Of a stretch of 64,000 nt of DNA, positions 16,778-25,998 are shown piece by piece (the stretch's first letter is position 1; the number at the start of each line of letters is the position of its first letter). The stretch is from Pseudomonas mediterranea CFBP 5447 (GTDB lineage: Bacteria > Pseudomonadota > Gammaproteobacteria > Pseudomonadales > Pseudomonadaceae). The translations under genes and the position numbers were made by a program. The stretch is from contig NZ_KN322983.1 in NCBI RefSeq assembly GCF_000774145.1, positions 603,099 through 667,098 of the forward strand. The letters run 5' to 3'. A model generated the notes under the pieces. That model saw only the letters and a list, made by a program, of their open reading frames with translations, did not search any database and was not told the DNA's origin.

Positions 16778-17728
16778 CTACAGGGCGCCGGCTTCCTTGT
16801 AGTAGCGCTCGGCACCGGGATGGAGGGGGATAGGCAAGTTTTTCGCGGCTTTGTCCAAGGTGATGTCTTTGGCTGCGGAGTGGGCGCTGCCGAGACGGGG
16901 AAGGTTTTCGAACAGCAGCTTGGTCATCTGGTAGGCCACCTCGTCCGAAACGTCTTCACGGGTGACCAGGATGTTGGTGATGGCCACGGTGGGTACGGCT
17001 TCGGTCTGGCCGTCATAGGTATTGGGCGGGATCGTTGCGCTTTGGTAGGCCGGGTTGCCGATTTTTGTCACCACCTCTGTCGGGATCGACACGTAGTTCA
17101 GCGGCATGGTCGAGGCCAGATCGCGGATGGCTGCCATTCCCAGCCCCGAAGACTGGAGCGTAGCGTCCAGCTGACGGTTCTTGATCAGGTCCACCGATTC
17201 GGCGAAGGGCAGATACTGGACCTTCATGTCGCTGTAGTTCAGTCCCGCTGCCTTGAGAATGGCCCGCGCGTTCAACTCGGTGCCGGATTTCGCCGCCCCC
17301 ACGGAAATGGATTTGCCCTTGAGATCGGCCAACGTCTTGATGCCCGACTCCTGGCTGGCAACGATCTGGATGTAATTGGGGTAGGCGCCGGCAATGGCAC
17401 GCAGCTTGGTCAGGGGTGCCTTGAAGCCGGCATCTTCCACGCCATTCTTGGCGTCAGCCACCGAGTCGCCCAGCGCCAGGGCCAATTCTCCGCGCCCGGC
17501 CTGCAGCAGGTTGAGGTTTTCCACCGAAGCCTTGGTGGCTTGCACCGAGGTTTTGGCGTCCTTGATGCCGGCGCTGTAGATCTGTGACAGCCCCACCCCG
17601 ATCGGGTAGTAGACCCCACTGGTGCCCCCCGTCAGGATGTTGATGTACACCGGTGCGGCCTGGACCGTGGTCGTGACCACCAAGGCTGCCGCGGCGGCCA
17701 GAAGGGTGAAGCGCTTGTTGACTCGCAT
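16778..17728 (-). CDS. TAXI-family TRAP solute receptor
   Basis: A 316-residue periplasmic binding protein. The signal peptide ends at about residue 24 (V-Q-A-A). The TAXI hallmark I-L-T-G-G-T-S-G-V-Y-Y-P-I-G follows immediately. The conserved A-L-A-L-G-D-S-V and K-G-K-S-I-S-V-G-A segments are present. First gene of the receptor-permease-DUF1850 operon. The ligand is probably a dicarboxylate or amino acid, not determinable here. Confidence 0.93.
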   Translation of the reverse strand: MRVNKRFTLLAAAAALVVTTTVQAAPVYINILTGGTSGVYYPIGVGLSQIYSAGIKDAKTSVQATKASVENLNLLQAGRGELALALGDSVADAKNGVEDAGFKAPLTKLRAIAGAYPNYIQIVASQESGIKTLADLKGKSISVGAAKSGTELNARAILKAAGLNYSDMKVQYLPFAESVDLIKNRQLDATLQSSGLGMAAIRDLASTMPLNYVSIPTEVVTKIGNPAYQSATIPPNTYDGQTEAVPTVAITNILVTREDVSDEVAYQMTKLLFENLPRLGSAHSAAKDITLDKAAKNLPIPLHPGAERYYKEAGAL

Positions 17729-17822
17729 GGAAAACTCTCCGTCTTGTTATGGCTTTATGCAGAGCCCTTCCACTGTAGTTGAAACGGGACCGATGGCGAG
17801 TCGATAGAACCGATGTGCCTGG

Positions 17823-18860
17823 TCAGGCAGTGCCGGGACCCGGAGCTACGCTGCTGCCGCGAACTGTCAGCTCGAATGGGAGCAGTACGTGCTGCTGTGG
17901 GATAGGCTTTTTCTCGATCAACGCGATGAGCATCTCCACGGCTTTGCTGCCAAACGTCTCGGCAGGCTGGGAAATGGTGGTCAGCGGCGGATCGCAGTAC
18001 GCCGCGAACGGGATGTCGTCGAACCCCACCAGGGAAATGTCCTCGGGCACCCGCAACCCCGATTCCTTGATGCGCTTGAGGGCGCCGATGGCCATCTCGT
18101 CGTTTTCACAGAACAGCGCGCTGGGCCGCTCGGCCAGCGCCAGCATCGCCCCGGCGCCGTCGTACCCGGCGTTCAGGGTGAAGTCGCCGTGGCAGATCAA
18201 GCCTGGGTCGATGGTCAGACCGGCCTGACGCAAGGCATCCTCGTAGCCGGCCACGCGGTCCAGGGTCAGGGGGCTGCTGCGGGGGCCCTTGATGATGCCG
18301 ATGCGGCGGTGACCGAGGCCGATCAGGTATTCGGTCATGGCCTGGGCTGCGGCGCGGTTGTCGAGACTGATGGTGGGATAGTCGGCACCCTTGACCACTT
18401 CGCAGGCGTTGACCAGCGGCAGGGCTCCGGCGCCTGGAGGGAGCGAGTCGAAAGGATTGCTTGCGCGCAACTGGATCACGCCGTCGGCCTGGTGCGCATA
18501 GACCAGCGCGGCGAACTCCCGCTCGATTTCTGCCTGGCCCTGGGTGTCGCACAACAGCAGCCGATAACCCGCTGCCTGGGCAGACTGCTGGGCACCGCTG
18601 ATGACCCGGGCAAAGAATGTATTGGCGATGGCCGGCACCAGGATCACCAGGTTGCCGGTGCGCCGGGAACGGAACTGCACGGCCATCAGGTTCGGCCGGT
18701 AGCCGGCCTGTTCCACCGCCGCGTTGACCTTGTCCCGCGTCTCGGGCAGTACCCGTTCGGGGGATTTGAGCGTTCTGGAAACCGTAGCCACCGACACGCC
18801 GGCCAGCCGGGCCACTTCACGGATATTGGACAAAAGCACCTCGATCGAGCGCCGGAACAT
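17823..18860 (-). CDS. LacI-family transcriptional regulator
   Basis: A 345-residue repressor. The N-terminal HTH reads I-R-E-V-A-R-L-A-G-V-S-V-A-T-V-S-R, with the hinge near residue 60 and a periplasmic-binding-protein-like sensor domain ending V-R-G-S-S-V. LacI proteins usually start a few residues before the HTH, so the TTG at 18833, which has GAGG five bases upstream, may be the true start. The ATG at 18860 is the longer option. It is divergent from the oxidoreductase gene and probably binds the palindrome at 18967. Confidence 0.9.
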   Translation of the reverse strand: MFRRSIEVLLSNIREVARLAGVSVATVSRTLKSPERVLPETRDKVNAAVEQAGYRPNLMAVQFRSRRTGNLVILVPAIANTFFARVISGAQQSAQAAGYRLLLCDTQGQAEIEREFAALVYAHQADGVIQLRASNPFDSLPPGAGALPLVNACEVVKGADYPTISLDNRAAAQAMTEYLIGLGHRRIGIIKGPRSSPLTLDRVAGYEDALRQAGLTIDPGLICHGDFTLNAGYDGAGAMLALAERPSALFCENDEMAIGALKRIKESGLRVPEDISLVGFDDIPFAAYCDPPLTTISQPAETFGSKAVEMLIALIEKKPIPQQHVLLPFELTVRGSSVAPGPGTA

Positions 18861-18966
18861 GGCGGCACGAAGGGGAGCTTACCGCAGGTTGGGTGCCTCA
18901 CAAACGTCCCTGCATGAAGACCATGGGGTTTGACATGCCGCAGAACTGCGCCTAGATTCCGCTGTG

Positions 18967-18982
18967 ATGTAACCGGTTACAT
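18967..18982. promoter_or_regulatory. Perfect 16-bp palindrome ATGTAACCGGTTACAT, LacI-type operator
   Basis: It sits centrally between the divergent LacI-type regulator and the oxidoreductase. The central C-G step in TAACCGGTTA is typical of LacI/GalR operators. Best read as the operator for autoregulation and control of the 19.0-22.7 kb genes. Confidence 0.8.
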
Positions 18983-19012
18983 TGTCAACAGCCCCGGCCT
19001 GAGAGAATTGCG

Positions 19013-20188
19013 ATGAGTCCTGTAGCACCGAAAATAAGATTGGGTTTCGTGGGCGGCGGAGAGGGCGCTTTCATCGGCCAAGCCCATCGCCAGGCTGCGG
19101 GCCTGGATGGCGGTTTCGAGTTGGTGTGTGGGGCGTTCAGCCGCGATGCCCGCAACAACCAGCAAACCGGCGCGGCCCTGGGGCTGGACGCTTCCCGCTG
19201 CTACAGCGACTGGCGGCAACTGGTGGACGCTGAAGCGGCATTGCCTGCGGACCAGCGCATGGAACTGCTGGTCATCGTCACCCCCAATCACCTGCACGCA
19301 CCGATTGCCGTCCAGGCGTTGAAGGCGGGTTTCGATGTATTCAGCGAAAAGCCCGCGGCGTTGAACCTGCGTGAGTTGCTCGCGCTCAAGGACGTGCTGC
19401 AAGGCGGCGACCGCCTGTACGGCCTGGCCCATACGTACCTGGGGTATCCCATGGTCTGGCAGGCGCGGGAGATGGTACGCGCGGGCGTGATCGGCACCGT
19501 GCGCAAAGTGCTGGTCGAGTACCCCCAGGGCTGGCTCAGCCAGGACGTCGCCGGGCAGGGCAACAAACAGGCCGGCTGGCGCGACGACCCGCAGCAGTCC
19601 GGCCTGGGCGGTTGCATCGGCGACATCGGCACCCACGCGTTTTCCCTGGCGGAGTTCGTGACCGGGCAGCACGTCGAACAGCTCTGTGCGGCCTTGGGCA
19701 CTCACATCCCGGGCCGGCAACTGGACGACGACGCCGCGATGCTCTTGCGCATGAGTGGTGGCGTCAGTGGCGTGCTGATCGCCAGTCAGGTCTGCGCCGG
19801 TGAAGAGAATCCGCTGAAGATCCGCGTCTATGGCGACAAAGGCGCCCTGGAATGGCGCCAGGAGGAACCGTCGAGCCTGATCCATCGTGCCCTCGACCAA
19901 CCCCTGAGCATCCTGCGTTGCGGTGTCGGCCAGCCGTGGTTGTGCGAAGCCGCCACGCGCCGCATGCGCCTGCCGGCGGGGCACCCCGAGGGCTACCTGG
20001 AAGCCATGGCGAACCTCTACGGCGATTTCGCCCGTGCCATTCGCGAACGGACCGAGGGGCCCGATGCGCCTGGCGTGCCCGGCATCGAAACCGGTTTGCG
20101 CGGCATGGCGTTCATCGAGGCCGCCCTCATCAATCATCGTGGCGAGGCGAAGTGGACCGCGCTGCAAACCGGAGAATCGCTGCTGTGA
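19013..20188 (+). CDS. Gfo/Idh/MocA-family oxidoreductase
   Basis: A 391-residue NAD(P)-dependent sugar or cyclitol dehydrogenase. The Rossmann motif G-F-V-G-G-G-E-G-A-F-I-G starts near residue 11. S-E-K-P-A-A-L contains the catalytic lysine of the E-K-P motif, and D-I-G-T-H-A-F holds the active His. First gene of a LacI-controlled set. Its stop overlaps the next gene's GTG start (GTGA), so they are coupled. The substrate is probably an inositol- or hexose-like compound. Confidence 0.9.
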   Translation: MSPVAPKIRLGFVGGGEGAFIGQAHRQAAGLDGGFELVCGAFSRDARNNQQTGAALGLDASRCYSDWRQLVDAEAALPADQRMELLVIVTPNHLHAPIAVQALKAGFDVFSEKPAALNLRELLALKDVLQGGDRLYGLAHTYLGYPMVWQAREMVRAGVIGTVRKVLVEYPQGWLSQDVAGQGNKQAGWRDDPQQSGLGGCIGDIGTHAFSLAEFVTGQHVEQLCAALGTHIPGRQLDDDAAMLLRMSGGVSGVLIASQVCAGEENPLKIRVYGDKGALEWRQEEPSSLIHRALDQPLSILRCGVGQPWLCEAATRRMRLPAGHPEGYLEAMANLYGDFARAIRERTEGPDAPGVPGIETGLRGMAFIEAALINHRGEAKWTALQTGESLL

Positions 20189-21264
20189 ATACCGCCGATC
20201 AAACACCGGGCGGCCTGCGCGGGCCGGCCATATTCCTGGCCCAGTTCATGTCCGACGAGGCGCCGTTCGACACCTTGGCGAACATCGCCCGGTGGGCCGC
20301 CTCACAAGGGTACAAAGCCATCCAATTGCCGACCCTGGGCACCCGTTACATCGACCTGGCCCGGGCCGCCGACGACCAGGCCTATTGCGATGAACTCAAG
20401 GCTATCTGCGCAGAGGCTGGTGTCGAGATCAGCGAACTGTCGACGCACCTGCAAGGCCAACTGGTGGCGGTACACCCGGCGTTCGACACGCTGTTCGACG
20501 ACTTCGCCCCGGTCCATCTGCGCGGCCAACCCCAGGCCCGGACCGAGTGGGCCATCGACCAGCTCAAGCTGGCGGCCCGGGCCAGCCAACGCCTGGGGCT
20601 CAAGGCTCATGCAACCTTTTCCGGCGCGCTGTTGTGGCCGTACATGTACCCCTGGCCACAACGCCCGAGCGGGCTTGTCGAGCAAGGGTTCGCCGAGCTG
20701 GCCCGGCGCTGGTTGCCGATTCTCGATTGCTTCGAGGCGGCCGGGGTGGACCTGTGCTACGAAATCCACCCCGGCGAAGACCTCCACGACGGCGCCTCGT
20801 TCGAGCGCTTCCTGGAAGCGGTCGATCAGCACCCACGGGCGGCCATCCTCTACGACCCCAGCCACCTGCTGCTGCAACAGATGGACTACCTGGGTTTCAT
20901 CGACCGCTACCACGCACGCATCCGCATGTTCCACGTCAAGGATGCCGAGTTCCGCCCCGATGCCCGGTCCGGAGTGTACGGCGGCTACCAGGGCTGGGTG
21001 GATCGCCCCGGCCGGTTCCGCTCCCTGGGCGACGGGCAGATCGATTTCAAATCGATCTTCAGCAAATTGACCCAGTACGACTTCAGCGGCTGGGCGGTGC
21101 TGGAGTGGGAGTGCTGCCTGAAGGATTCGCAACAGGGCGCCGCCGAAGGAGCGGCGTTCATCGAGCGGCACATGATCCGCAAGACTCGCAAGGCGTTCGA
21201 TGATTTTGCCGGGGTGACGGCGGATGAGGCGTCCAATCGGCGGCTGTTGGGGCTGCCGAGGTAA
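20185..21264 (+). CDS. Sugar phosphate isomerase/epimerase-family protein (xylose isomerase-like TIM barrel)
   Basis: A 359-residue TIM-barrel enzyme of the AP-endonuclease-2/xylose-isomerase superfamily. Metal-ligand style motifs are C-Y-E-I-H-P-G-E-D (Glu, His), Y-D-P-S-H-L (Asp, His), F-H-V-K-D-A-E and W-E-C-C. The start is the GTG at 20185, overlapping the preceding stop. Paired with a Gfo/Idh/MocA dehydrogenase, it likely performs the following isomerisation or dehydration step in a sugar catabolic route. Confidence 0.88.
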   Translation: MNTADQTPGGLRGPAIFLAQFMSDEAPFDTLANIARWAASQGYKAIQLPTLGTRYIDLARAADDQAYCDELKAICAEAGVEISELSTHLQGQLVAVHPAFDTLFDDFAPVHLRGQPQARTEWAIDQLKLAARASQRLGLKAHATFSGALLWPYMYPWPQRPSGLVEQGFAELARRWLPILDCFEAAGVDLCYEIHPGEDLHDGASFERFLEAVDQHPRAAILYDPSHLLLQQMDYLGFIDRYHARIRMFHVKDAEFRPDARSGVYGGYQGWVDRPGRFRSLGDGQIDFKSIFSKLTQYDFSGWAVLEWECCLKDSQQGAAEGAAFIERHMIRKTRKAFDDFAGVTADEASNRRLLGLPR

Positions 21265-21298
21265 CCGATACCAAAAGAACTGTGGCAAGGGAGTTCAT

Positions 21299-21386
21299 TG
21301 TGGGAGCAAGGCTTGCCCGCGATAAAGCCGACGCGGTCCTTAGAAAAATGAGGCGCCTGCATCGCGGGCAAGCCTTGCTCCCACAA
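21299..21386. repeat. REP doublet, variant with GCAAGGCTTGCCCGCG core
   Basis: TGTGGGAGCAAGGCTTGCCC at 21299-21318 and its inverse GGGCAAGCCTTGCTCCCACA ending at 21386 flank about 45 bases. The pair lies between the isomerase gene and the transporter and makes the upstream ATG of the transporter frame (21282) implausible. Confidence 0.85.
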
Positions 21387-21458
21387 ATGCTCTCTCTCAA
21401 CAAAAAGCTTTTTCCCAACGGGCTGGCCTACAAGAACAACAAACAGACGGTGACTGTC

Positions 21459-22688
21459 ATGACTTTGATGAACGCACGCTTGAGCGTGATGATGTTCCTG
21501 CAGTTCTTTATCTGGGGTGGCTGGTTCGTCACCCTCGGGACCTTTCTTTCCAGCACCCTGGGCGCCAGCGGCGGGCAGGTCGGCATGGCGTTTTCCACCC
21601 AGTCCTGGGGCGCGATCATCGCGCCGTTCGTGATCGGCCTGATCGCCGACCGCTACTTCAATGCCGAACGCATCCTGGCGGTGCTGCACCTGCTGGGCGC
21701 GGTGCTGCTGTATCAGCTGTATTCGGCGCAAGATTTCAGTGGCTTCTATCCCTTCGTGCTGGCGTACATGGTGGTCTACATGCCGACCCTGGCCCTGGTC
21801 AATTCCGTGGCGTTCCGGCAGATGCGCGATCCGGCGCTGGAATTCTCCCGTGTGCGGGTGTGGGGCACTATCGGCTGGATTGTCGCCGGCGTGGTCATCA
21901 GTTTTGTGTTCGCCTGGGATTCACGGGAAGCCATTGCGGCGGGCGGTTTGCGCAATACCTTCCTGATGGCGGCGATCGCTTCGCTGGCCTTGGGCATCTA
22001 CAGCCTCACGCTGCCGGCCACGGCGCCGCTCAAGGCCGAAGCCGGTGGCGGCATCAGGCAACTGCTTGGCCTGGATGCCCTGGGGCTGCTCAAGGACCGC
22101 AGTTACCTGGTGTTCTTCATCGCCTCGATCCTGATCTGCATTCCGCTGGCGTTCTATTACCAGAACGCCAACCCGTTCCTGGCCGAAACCGGCATGACCA
22201 ACCCCACGGCGAAGATGGCCATCGGGCAAGTGTCCGAGGTGCTGTTCATGCTGCTGTTGCCGCTGTTCATCCAGCGCTTCGGGATCAAGTTGGCGTTGTT
22301 GGTGGGGATGCTGGCGTGGGCGTTGCGCTACCTGCTGTTCGCCTACGGCAACAACGGTGACCTGGCGTTCATGCTGTTTACCGGCATTGCCCTGCATGGC
22401 ATCTGCTACGACTTCTTTTTTGTCTCGGGACAGATCTACACCGACGCCAAGGCGCCGGAGCATCTGCGCAGTTCAGCCCAAGGGTTGATTACCCTGGCGA
22501 CCTATGGCCTGGGCATGTTGATCGGCTTCCGGGTGGCGGGGCAGGTCACCGATCATTTTGCCGAGGCGGGCGCTCATGACTGGACCAGCATCTGGCTGTT
22601 CCCGGCCGGTTTTGCACTGCTGGTGCTGGTCTGCTTCCTGTTTGCCTTCAGCGGCCGCCAAGCGGTAGCCGTCCCCTCAAAAGGCTGA
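21459..22688 (+). CDS. MFS transporter, nucleoside:H+ symporter (NupG/XapB) family
   Basis: A 409-residue inner-membrane permease with about twelve hydrophobic segments. The opening L-S-V-M-M-F-L-Q-F-F-I-W-G-G-W-F-V-T-L-G is characteristic of the NHS family, as is C-Y-D-F-F-F-V-S-G-Q-I-Y. The start ATG 21459 lies beyond the REP pair. Family members outside enterics often sit in sugar clusters. Here the neighbours suggest it imports the substrate of the LacI-controlled pathway rather than nucleosides. Confidence 0.87.
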   Translation: MTLMNARLSVMMFLQFFIWGGWFVTLGTFLSSTLGASGGQVGMAFSTQSWGAIIAPFVIGLIADRYFNAERILAVLHLLGAVLLYQLYSAQDFSGFYPFVLAYMVVYMPTLALVNSVAFRQMRDPALEFSRVRVWGTIGWIVAGVVISFVFAWDSREAIAAGGLRNTFLMAAIASLALGIYSLTLPATAPLKAEAGGGIRQLLGLDALGLLKDRSYLVFFIASILICIPLAFYYQNANPFLAETGMTNPTAKMAIGQVSEVLFMLLLPLFIQRFGIKLALLVGMLAWALRYLLFAYGNNGDLAFMLFTGIALHGICYDFFFVSGQIYTDAKAPEHLRSSAQGLITLATYGLGMLIGFRVAGQVTDHFAEAGAHDWTSIWLFPAGFALLVLVCFLFAFSGRQAVAVPSKG

Positions 22689-22714
22689 AATGCGGGCCTC
22701 GGGCTGGACGTCGG

Positions 22715-23371
22715 TCACAGATGACTGACGTCCAGTTTGGTGTAGGTCACTTTTCCACCTTCGCTGGCATAGCCGACGTTGTCCAGGGTGTAGACGCCCG
22801 CCTTGAAGTAGAAGTTATAGCCATACCAGGACGGGTCCAGCTTCACCTGTTTGCCGAGGTTGTTGATCAGCACGGAGACCTTGCCCTGTTTGTCCATCTG
22901 CAAGGAATAGGTGAAGACTTTGTTCAAAGCAACGTTCGGCACGGTGAACATCACCGGGCTTTTCGCATCCTTGGGCTTGACCCGGTATTCGACATCCAGG
23001 TTGCCGACACCCTTGGTGAAGCGGTAGACGAGCTTGAGCAGGGGGGCGGGCGCATCCTTGGCGTGGATCTGCGCGACGACCACGCGACCGGCCGAGGGCA
23101 CCTGGTTCACGGCCAGGGTGCCTTTGAGGGTATTGATCCCGCTGTTGTAGCGCCAATTGCGCAGCTTGCCGTCCTTCGAGGTTTCCCGCAGTTCGGAGCG
23201 CGGGAACTCGCTTTTACCCGTGTGGGAGCCGGTCACCGGGGCCCAGAACACGATCTTGTCGCCGGTGTTGGTGAAGTACTGGTTGCGCAGGGTCGGAACC
23301 GCTTTGGTCGCAATGGTCAGGGCCGGGGTTTGTATCGGCAGGGTGATGTTCCAGACAGTCAGGTCAATCAT
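22715..23371 (-). CDS. Polysaccharide lyase family 7, alginate lyase, no signal peptide
   Basis: A 218-residue beta-jelly-roll lyase with all three PL7 blocks: R-S-E-L-R-E, Q-I-H-A-K and Y-F-K-A-G-V-Y, supplying the active Arg, Gln, His and Tyr. The Q-I-H form is often linked with polyguluronate or mixed preference. The N-terminus M-I-D-L-T-V-W-N-I-T-L-P has no signal peptide, so the enzyme is cytoplasmic or leaves the cell by another route. GGAG lies nine bases before the ATG. It stands alone. Confidence 0.9.
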   Translation of the reverse strand: MIDLTVWNITLPIQTPALTIATKAVPTLRNQYFTNTGDKIVFWAPVTGSHTGKSEFPRSELRETSKDGKLRNWRYNSGINTLKGTLAVNQVPSAGRVVVAQIHAKDAPAPLLKLVYRFTKGVGNLDVEYRVKPKDAKSPVMFTVPNVALNKVFTYSLQMDKQGKVSVLINNLGKQVKLDPSWYGYNFYFKAGVYTLDNVGYASEGGKVTYTKLDVSHL

Positions 23372-23635
23372 GGTCAAGCGCTCCAACGGTACAGCCGGTT
23401 CAGATCGGTGTCAGCCGGCAAGGGCAGGATTTGCCTTCCGTGGCGCAATCGTCTGGTTATCGACGCGGCGCTGATTCGCTGGAGGGGGCAGGAGGAGCAA
23501 CTGACGAATGGCTCTAGCTGGAGGGTTCAGCGTGGGGCTGGGTGTCGCGCGTAGATAATGTCAATTTGATGTTGATCGGGTAGAGTACGCGCCGCCCGAG
23601 AGATGGATCCCGGGCGTTTCCCCATGGAGTAGTCA

Positions 23636-23971
23636 ATGAAAAGTTTCAGCAAAGTTGTCGCCACCGCACTGTTCGGCCTGGTCCTGGCGGGTTGCACCGG
23701 CACCCCGATGAAGACCCAGCAGTACGACAGCAGCCAGTACACCGTTGTCGGCCACAGTGAAGCGAAGGCCACCGGCCTGCTGCTGTTCGGGGTGATCCCG
23801 ATCCGCCAGAACAACCGTTTCGTACGCGCGCAGACCGCCGCGATCCAGGCCAAGGGCGGCGACGCGATGATCAACACCCAAGTGCAGGAAAACTGGTTCT
23901 GGGCCTGGGTCCTGACCGGTTACACCACGTCGGTGTCCGGGGATGTGGTCAAGCTGAAGAACGTTCAGTAA
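23636..23971 (+). CDS. Small predicted lipoprotein
   Basis: A 111-residue protein with lipoprotein signal M-K-S-F-S-K-V-V-A-T-A-L-F-G-L-V-L-A-G-C and Cys20 as lipidated residue. The mature part has G-L-L-L-F-G-V-I-P-I-R-Q-N-N-R and a G-G-D-A-M-I-N core also seen in Pseudomonas lipoproteins of unknown role. Gap 23372-23635 holds its promoter region and no other gene. Confidence 0.78.
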   Translation: MKSFSKVVATALFGLVLAGCTGTPMKTQQYDSSQYTVVGHSEAKATGLLLFGVIPIRQNNRFVRAQTAAIQAKGGDAMINTQVQENWFWAWVLTGYTTSVSGDVVKLKNVQ

Positions 23972-24026
23972 AAAGCTCATTGAGCTCCCTCGCCACAAAA
24001 AGCCATCCCATGGCTGTGCTATCGAT

Positions 24027-24051
24027 CGTTCCCACGCTCTGCGTGGGAACG
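24027..24051. repeat. Third palindromic repeat family: perfect 11-bp hairpin
   Basis: CGTTCCCACGC (24027-24037) pairs fully with GCGTGGGAACG (24041-24051) around TCT, followed by the GC-rich tail GCCCGGGACGCTCCGCGTTC. It differs from both REP families in this window and may also act as a terminator for the lipoprotein gene. Confidence 0.7.
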
Positions 24052-24097
24052 CCGCCCGGGACGCTCCGCGTTCCGTTCTGATCGGTAGACGTGCCGG

Positions 24098-25861
24098 TCA
24101 ATGCCCACCAACCACCATACGACTGAATGGCTCCACATACGCCTGCAGCGTCACCAGCCCGCCCACCAGGATCGCCAGCACCACCGAGTGGAAAAACACG
24201 TAGCGCAGGATTTCCCCTTCATGGCCATACCAACGGGTGGCGGTGGAGGCGACCACGATCGATTGGGCATCGACCATCTTGCCCATGACCCCGCCGGAGC
24301 TGTTGGCGGCGGCCATCAACACCGGGCTCAGACCCAACTGCTCTGACGTCACCCGTTGCAGGCCGCCAAACAGCACGTTGGAAGCGGTGTCCGAGCCAGT
24401 CAAAGCTACGCCGAGCCAGCCCAGCAGGGTGCCGAACATGGGGTAGAAAATGCCCGTGGCGGCGAAGGCCAGGCCCATGGTGGCGTCCAGGCCCGAATAG
24501 CGCGTCAGGAATCCCAGCGCGAGCATCGCGACGATGGTGATCAGTGAGTAACGCACCACCCACAGCGTTCGCAGGTACTGGCGCAGCAGTTGCGGGATCG
24601 AGTAGCCCATCAGCAACCCACCGAGAATCGCCGCCAGGAAGATGCCGCTGCCGGTGGCGGTGAACCAGTTGAACTTGTAGATCGCTTCCTCGGTTTTAGG
24701 CTGCGGCACCACGGGCGGGACTTTCTCGATCTGCTGGTGCAGGGTGCTGAAGGTCACCATGGGCGAGAACAGCGGATTCGCCTCGCGCATCGGCTTGCCT
24801 TGGGGGTCGAGTCTGGCCGACTGGGTCTGTGGGTCGATCGCCGGGCGGGTATCGAACAGGTTCTTGAAGCCCTGGGTACCCCAGGCGAACACGAACACCG
24901 TGAGGATGATCCACGGCATCCAGGCTCGCAGCACCGCCGGCCGGCTGTCGCTGGAAAACGCCGTGCCGGTCGCCGGCGGCTGTTCTTCGCTGGCATCGAT
25001 CTTCGAATCGTCATGACGCCCCGACAACGCCGCGGATGTATGCACCGTGGCCGGTTTCCAGACCTTGAGGAACCCGGCAAGGCAGGCCATGGAAATCAGC
25101 GCGGCAATCACATCCACCAGCATCGGCCCGTGGTAGTTGGAGACCACGAACTGCGGGATGGCGAAGCTGACGCCGGCTACCAGGATCGCCGGCCAGACCT
25201 CCAGCATCTTGCGCCAGCCGGCGAAGGCCCAGATCAGCCAGAACGGCACGATCACCGAAAAGAACGGCAACTGCCGGCCGACCATCATCGACAGCTCCAT
25301 TTCATCCAGCCCGGTGACCTTGGCCAGGGTGATGACGGGAGTGCCCAAGGCGCCGAACGCCACCGGCGCGGTGTTGGCGATCAGCGCCAGGCCCGAGGCG
25401 GCCAGCGGTGAGAAACCCAGCCCGATCAGGATCGCCCCGGTCACCGCCACCGGCGTACCGAAGCCCGCCGCCCCCTCGAAAAACGCCCCGAAACAGAAGG
25501 CGATCAGCAGCAGTTGCAGGCGCCGGTCGTCGGTGATGCGCGCCAGGGAATCCTGCAGGACCTTGAACGAACCGTTTTCGGTGGTCAGCCGATGCAGGAA
25601 GATGATGTTGAGGACAATCCAGCCAATCGGCAGCAACCCATTGGCCGCGCCATAAAGCGCCGCCGAACCGGCCATGCCGGCCGGCATGCCGAAGGCGAAG
25701 ATTGCGATCAGCAGCGCCGACGCCAGGGCCAGCAACGCCGCCAGGTGGGCCTTGATATGAAAGAACGCCAGGGACGCCAGCATCACCACCACCGGGACCG
25801 CCGCCAGGAGCGTCGACAGCACCGCATTACCGAAGGGATCGTAGACTTGTTGCCAGACCAT
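24098..25861 (-). CDS. lldP: L-lactate permease (LctP family)
   Basis: A 587-residue inner-membrane protein with about twelve to fourteen hydrophobic segments. Family motifs include F-E-G-A-A-G-F-G-T-P-V-A-V-T, A-N-T-A-P-V-A-F-G-A-L-G-T-P and G-S-D-T-A-S-N-V-L-F-G. It imports lactate or glycolate with protons. The start is M-V-W-Q-Q-V-Y-D at 25861. No lactate dehydrogenase genes are adjacent. A long central hydrophilic loop lies near residues 290-350. Confidence 0.92.
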   Translation of the reverse strand: MVWQQVYDPFGNAVLSTLLAAVPVVVMLASLAFFHIKAHLAALLALASALLIAIFAFGMPAGMAGSAALYGAANGLLPIGWIVLNIIFLHRLTTENGSFKVLQDSLARITDDRRLQLLLIAFCFGAFFEGAAGFGTPVAVTGAILIGLGFSPLAASGLALIANTAPVAFGALGTPVITLAKVTGLDEMELSMMVGRQLPFFSVIVPFWLIWAFAGWRKMLEVWPAILVAGVSFAIPQFVVSNYHGPMLVDVIAALISMACLAGFLKVWKPATVHTSAALSGRHDDSKIDASEEQPPATGTAFSSDSRPAVLRAWMPWIILTVFVFAWGTQGFKNLFDTRPAIDPQTQSARLDPQGKPMREANPLFSPMVTFSTLHQQIEKVPPVVPQPKTEEAIYKFNWFTATGSGIFLAAILGGLLMGYSIPQLLRQYLRTLWVVRYSLITIVAMLALGFLTRYSGLDATMGLAFAATGIFYPMFGTLLGWLGVALTGSDTASNVLFGGLQRVTSEQLGLSPVLMAAANSSGGVMGKMVDAQSIVVASTATRWYGHEGEILRYVFFHSVVLAILVGGLVTLQAYVEPFSRMVVGGH

Positions 25862-25998
25862 GTTCCACCTCTGCTTTTTATTGTTGGAAGTGCAGGCCCC
25901 AGGGGGGATTGGCAGAAGAGTATAGGCGGGGATCGGCCAGGGCATGGGGCATGCCCTGGCCGATGAGCAGGCTGGACACCTGTGGCGAGGTGTGCTGG

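Noticed and set aside
14710..16833. 707-codon frame opposite the TRAP permease
   Set aside because: Antisense shadow of a well-supported membrane protein; composition rich in H, Q, G and D with no recognisable motif, caused by the strong third-base G/C bias.
21282..21458. N-terminal extension of the MFS transporter from the ATG at 21282
   Set aside because: This stretch is a REP doublet; the ATG at 21459 starts exactly at the family's first membrane segment.
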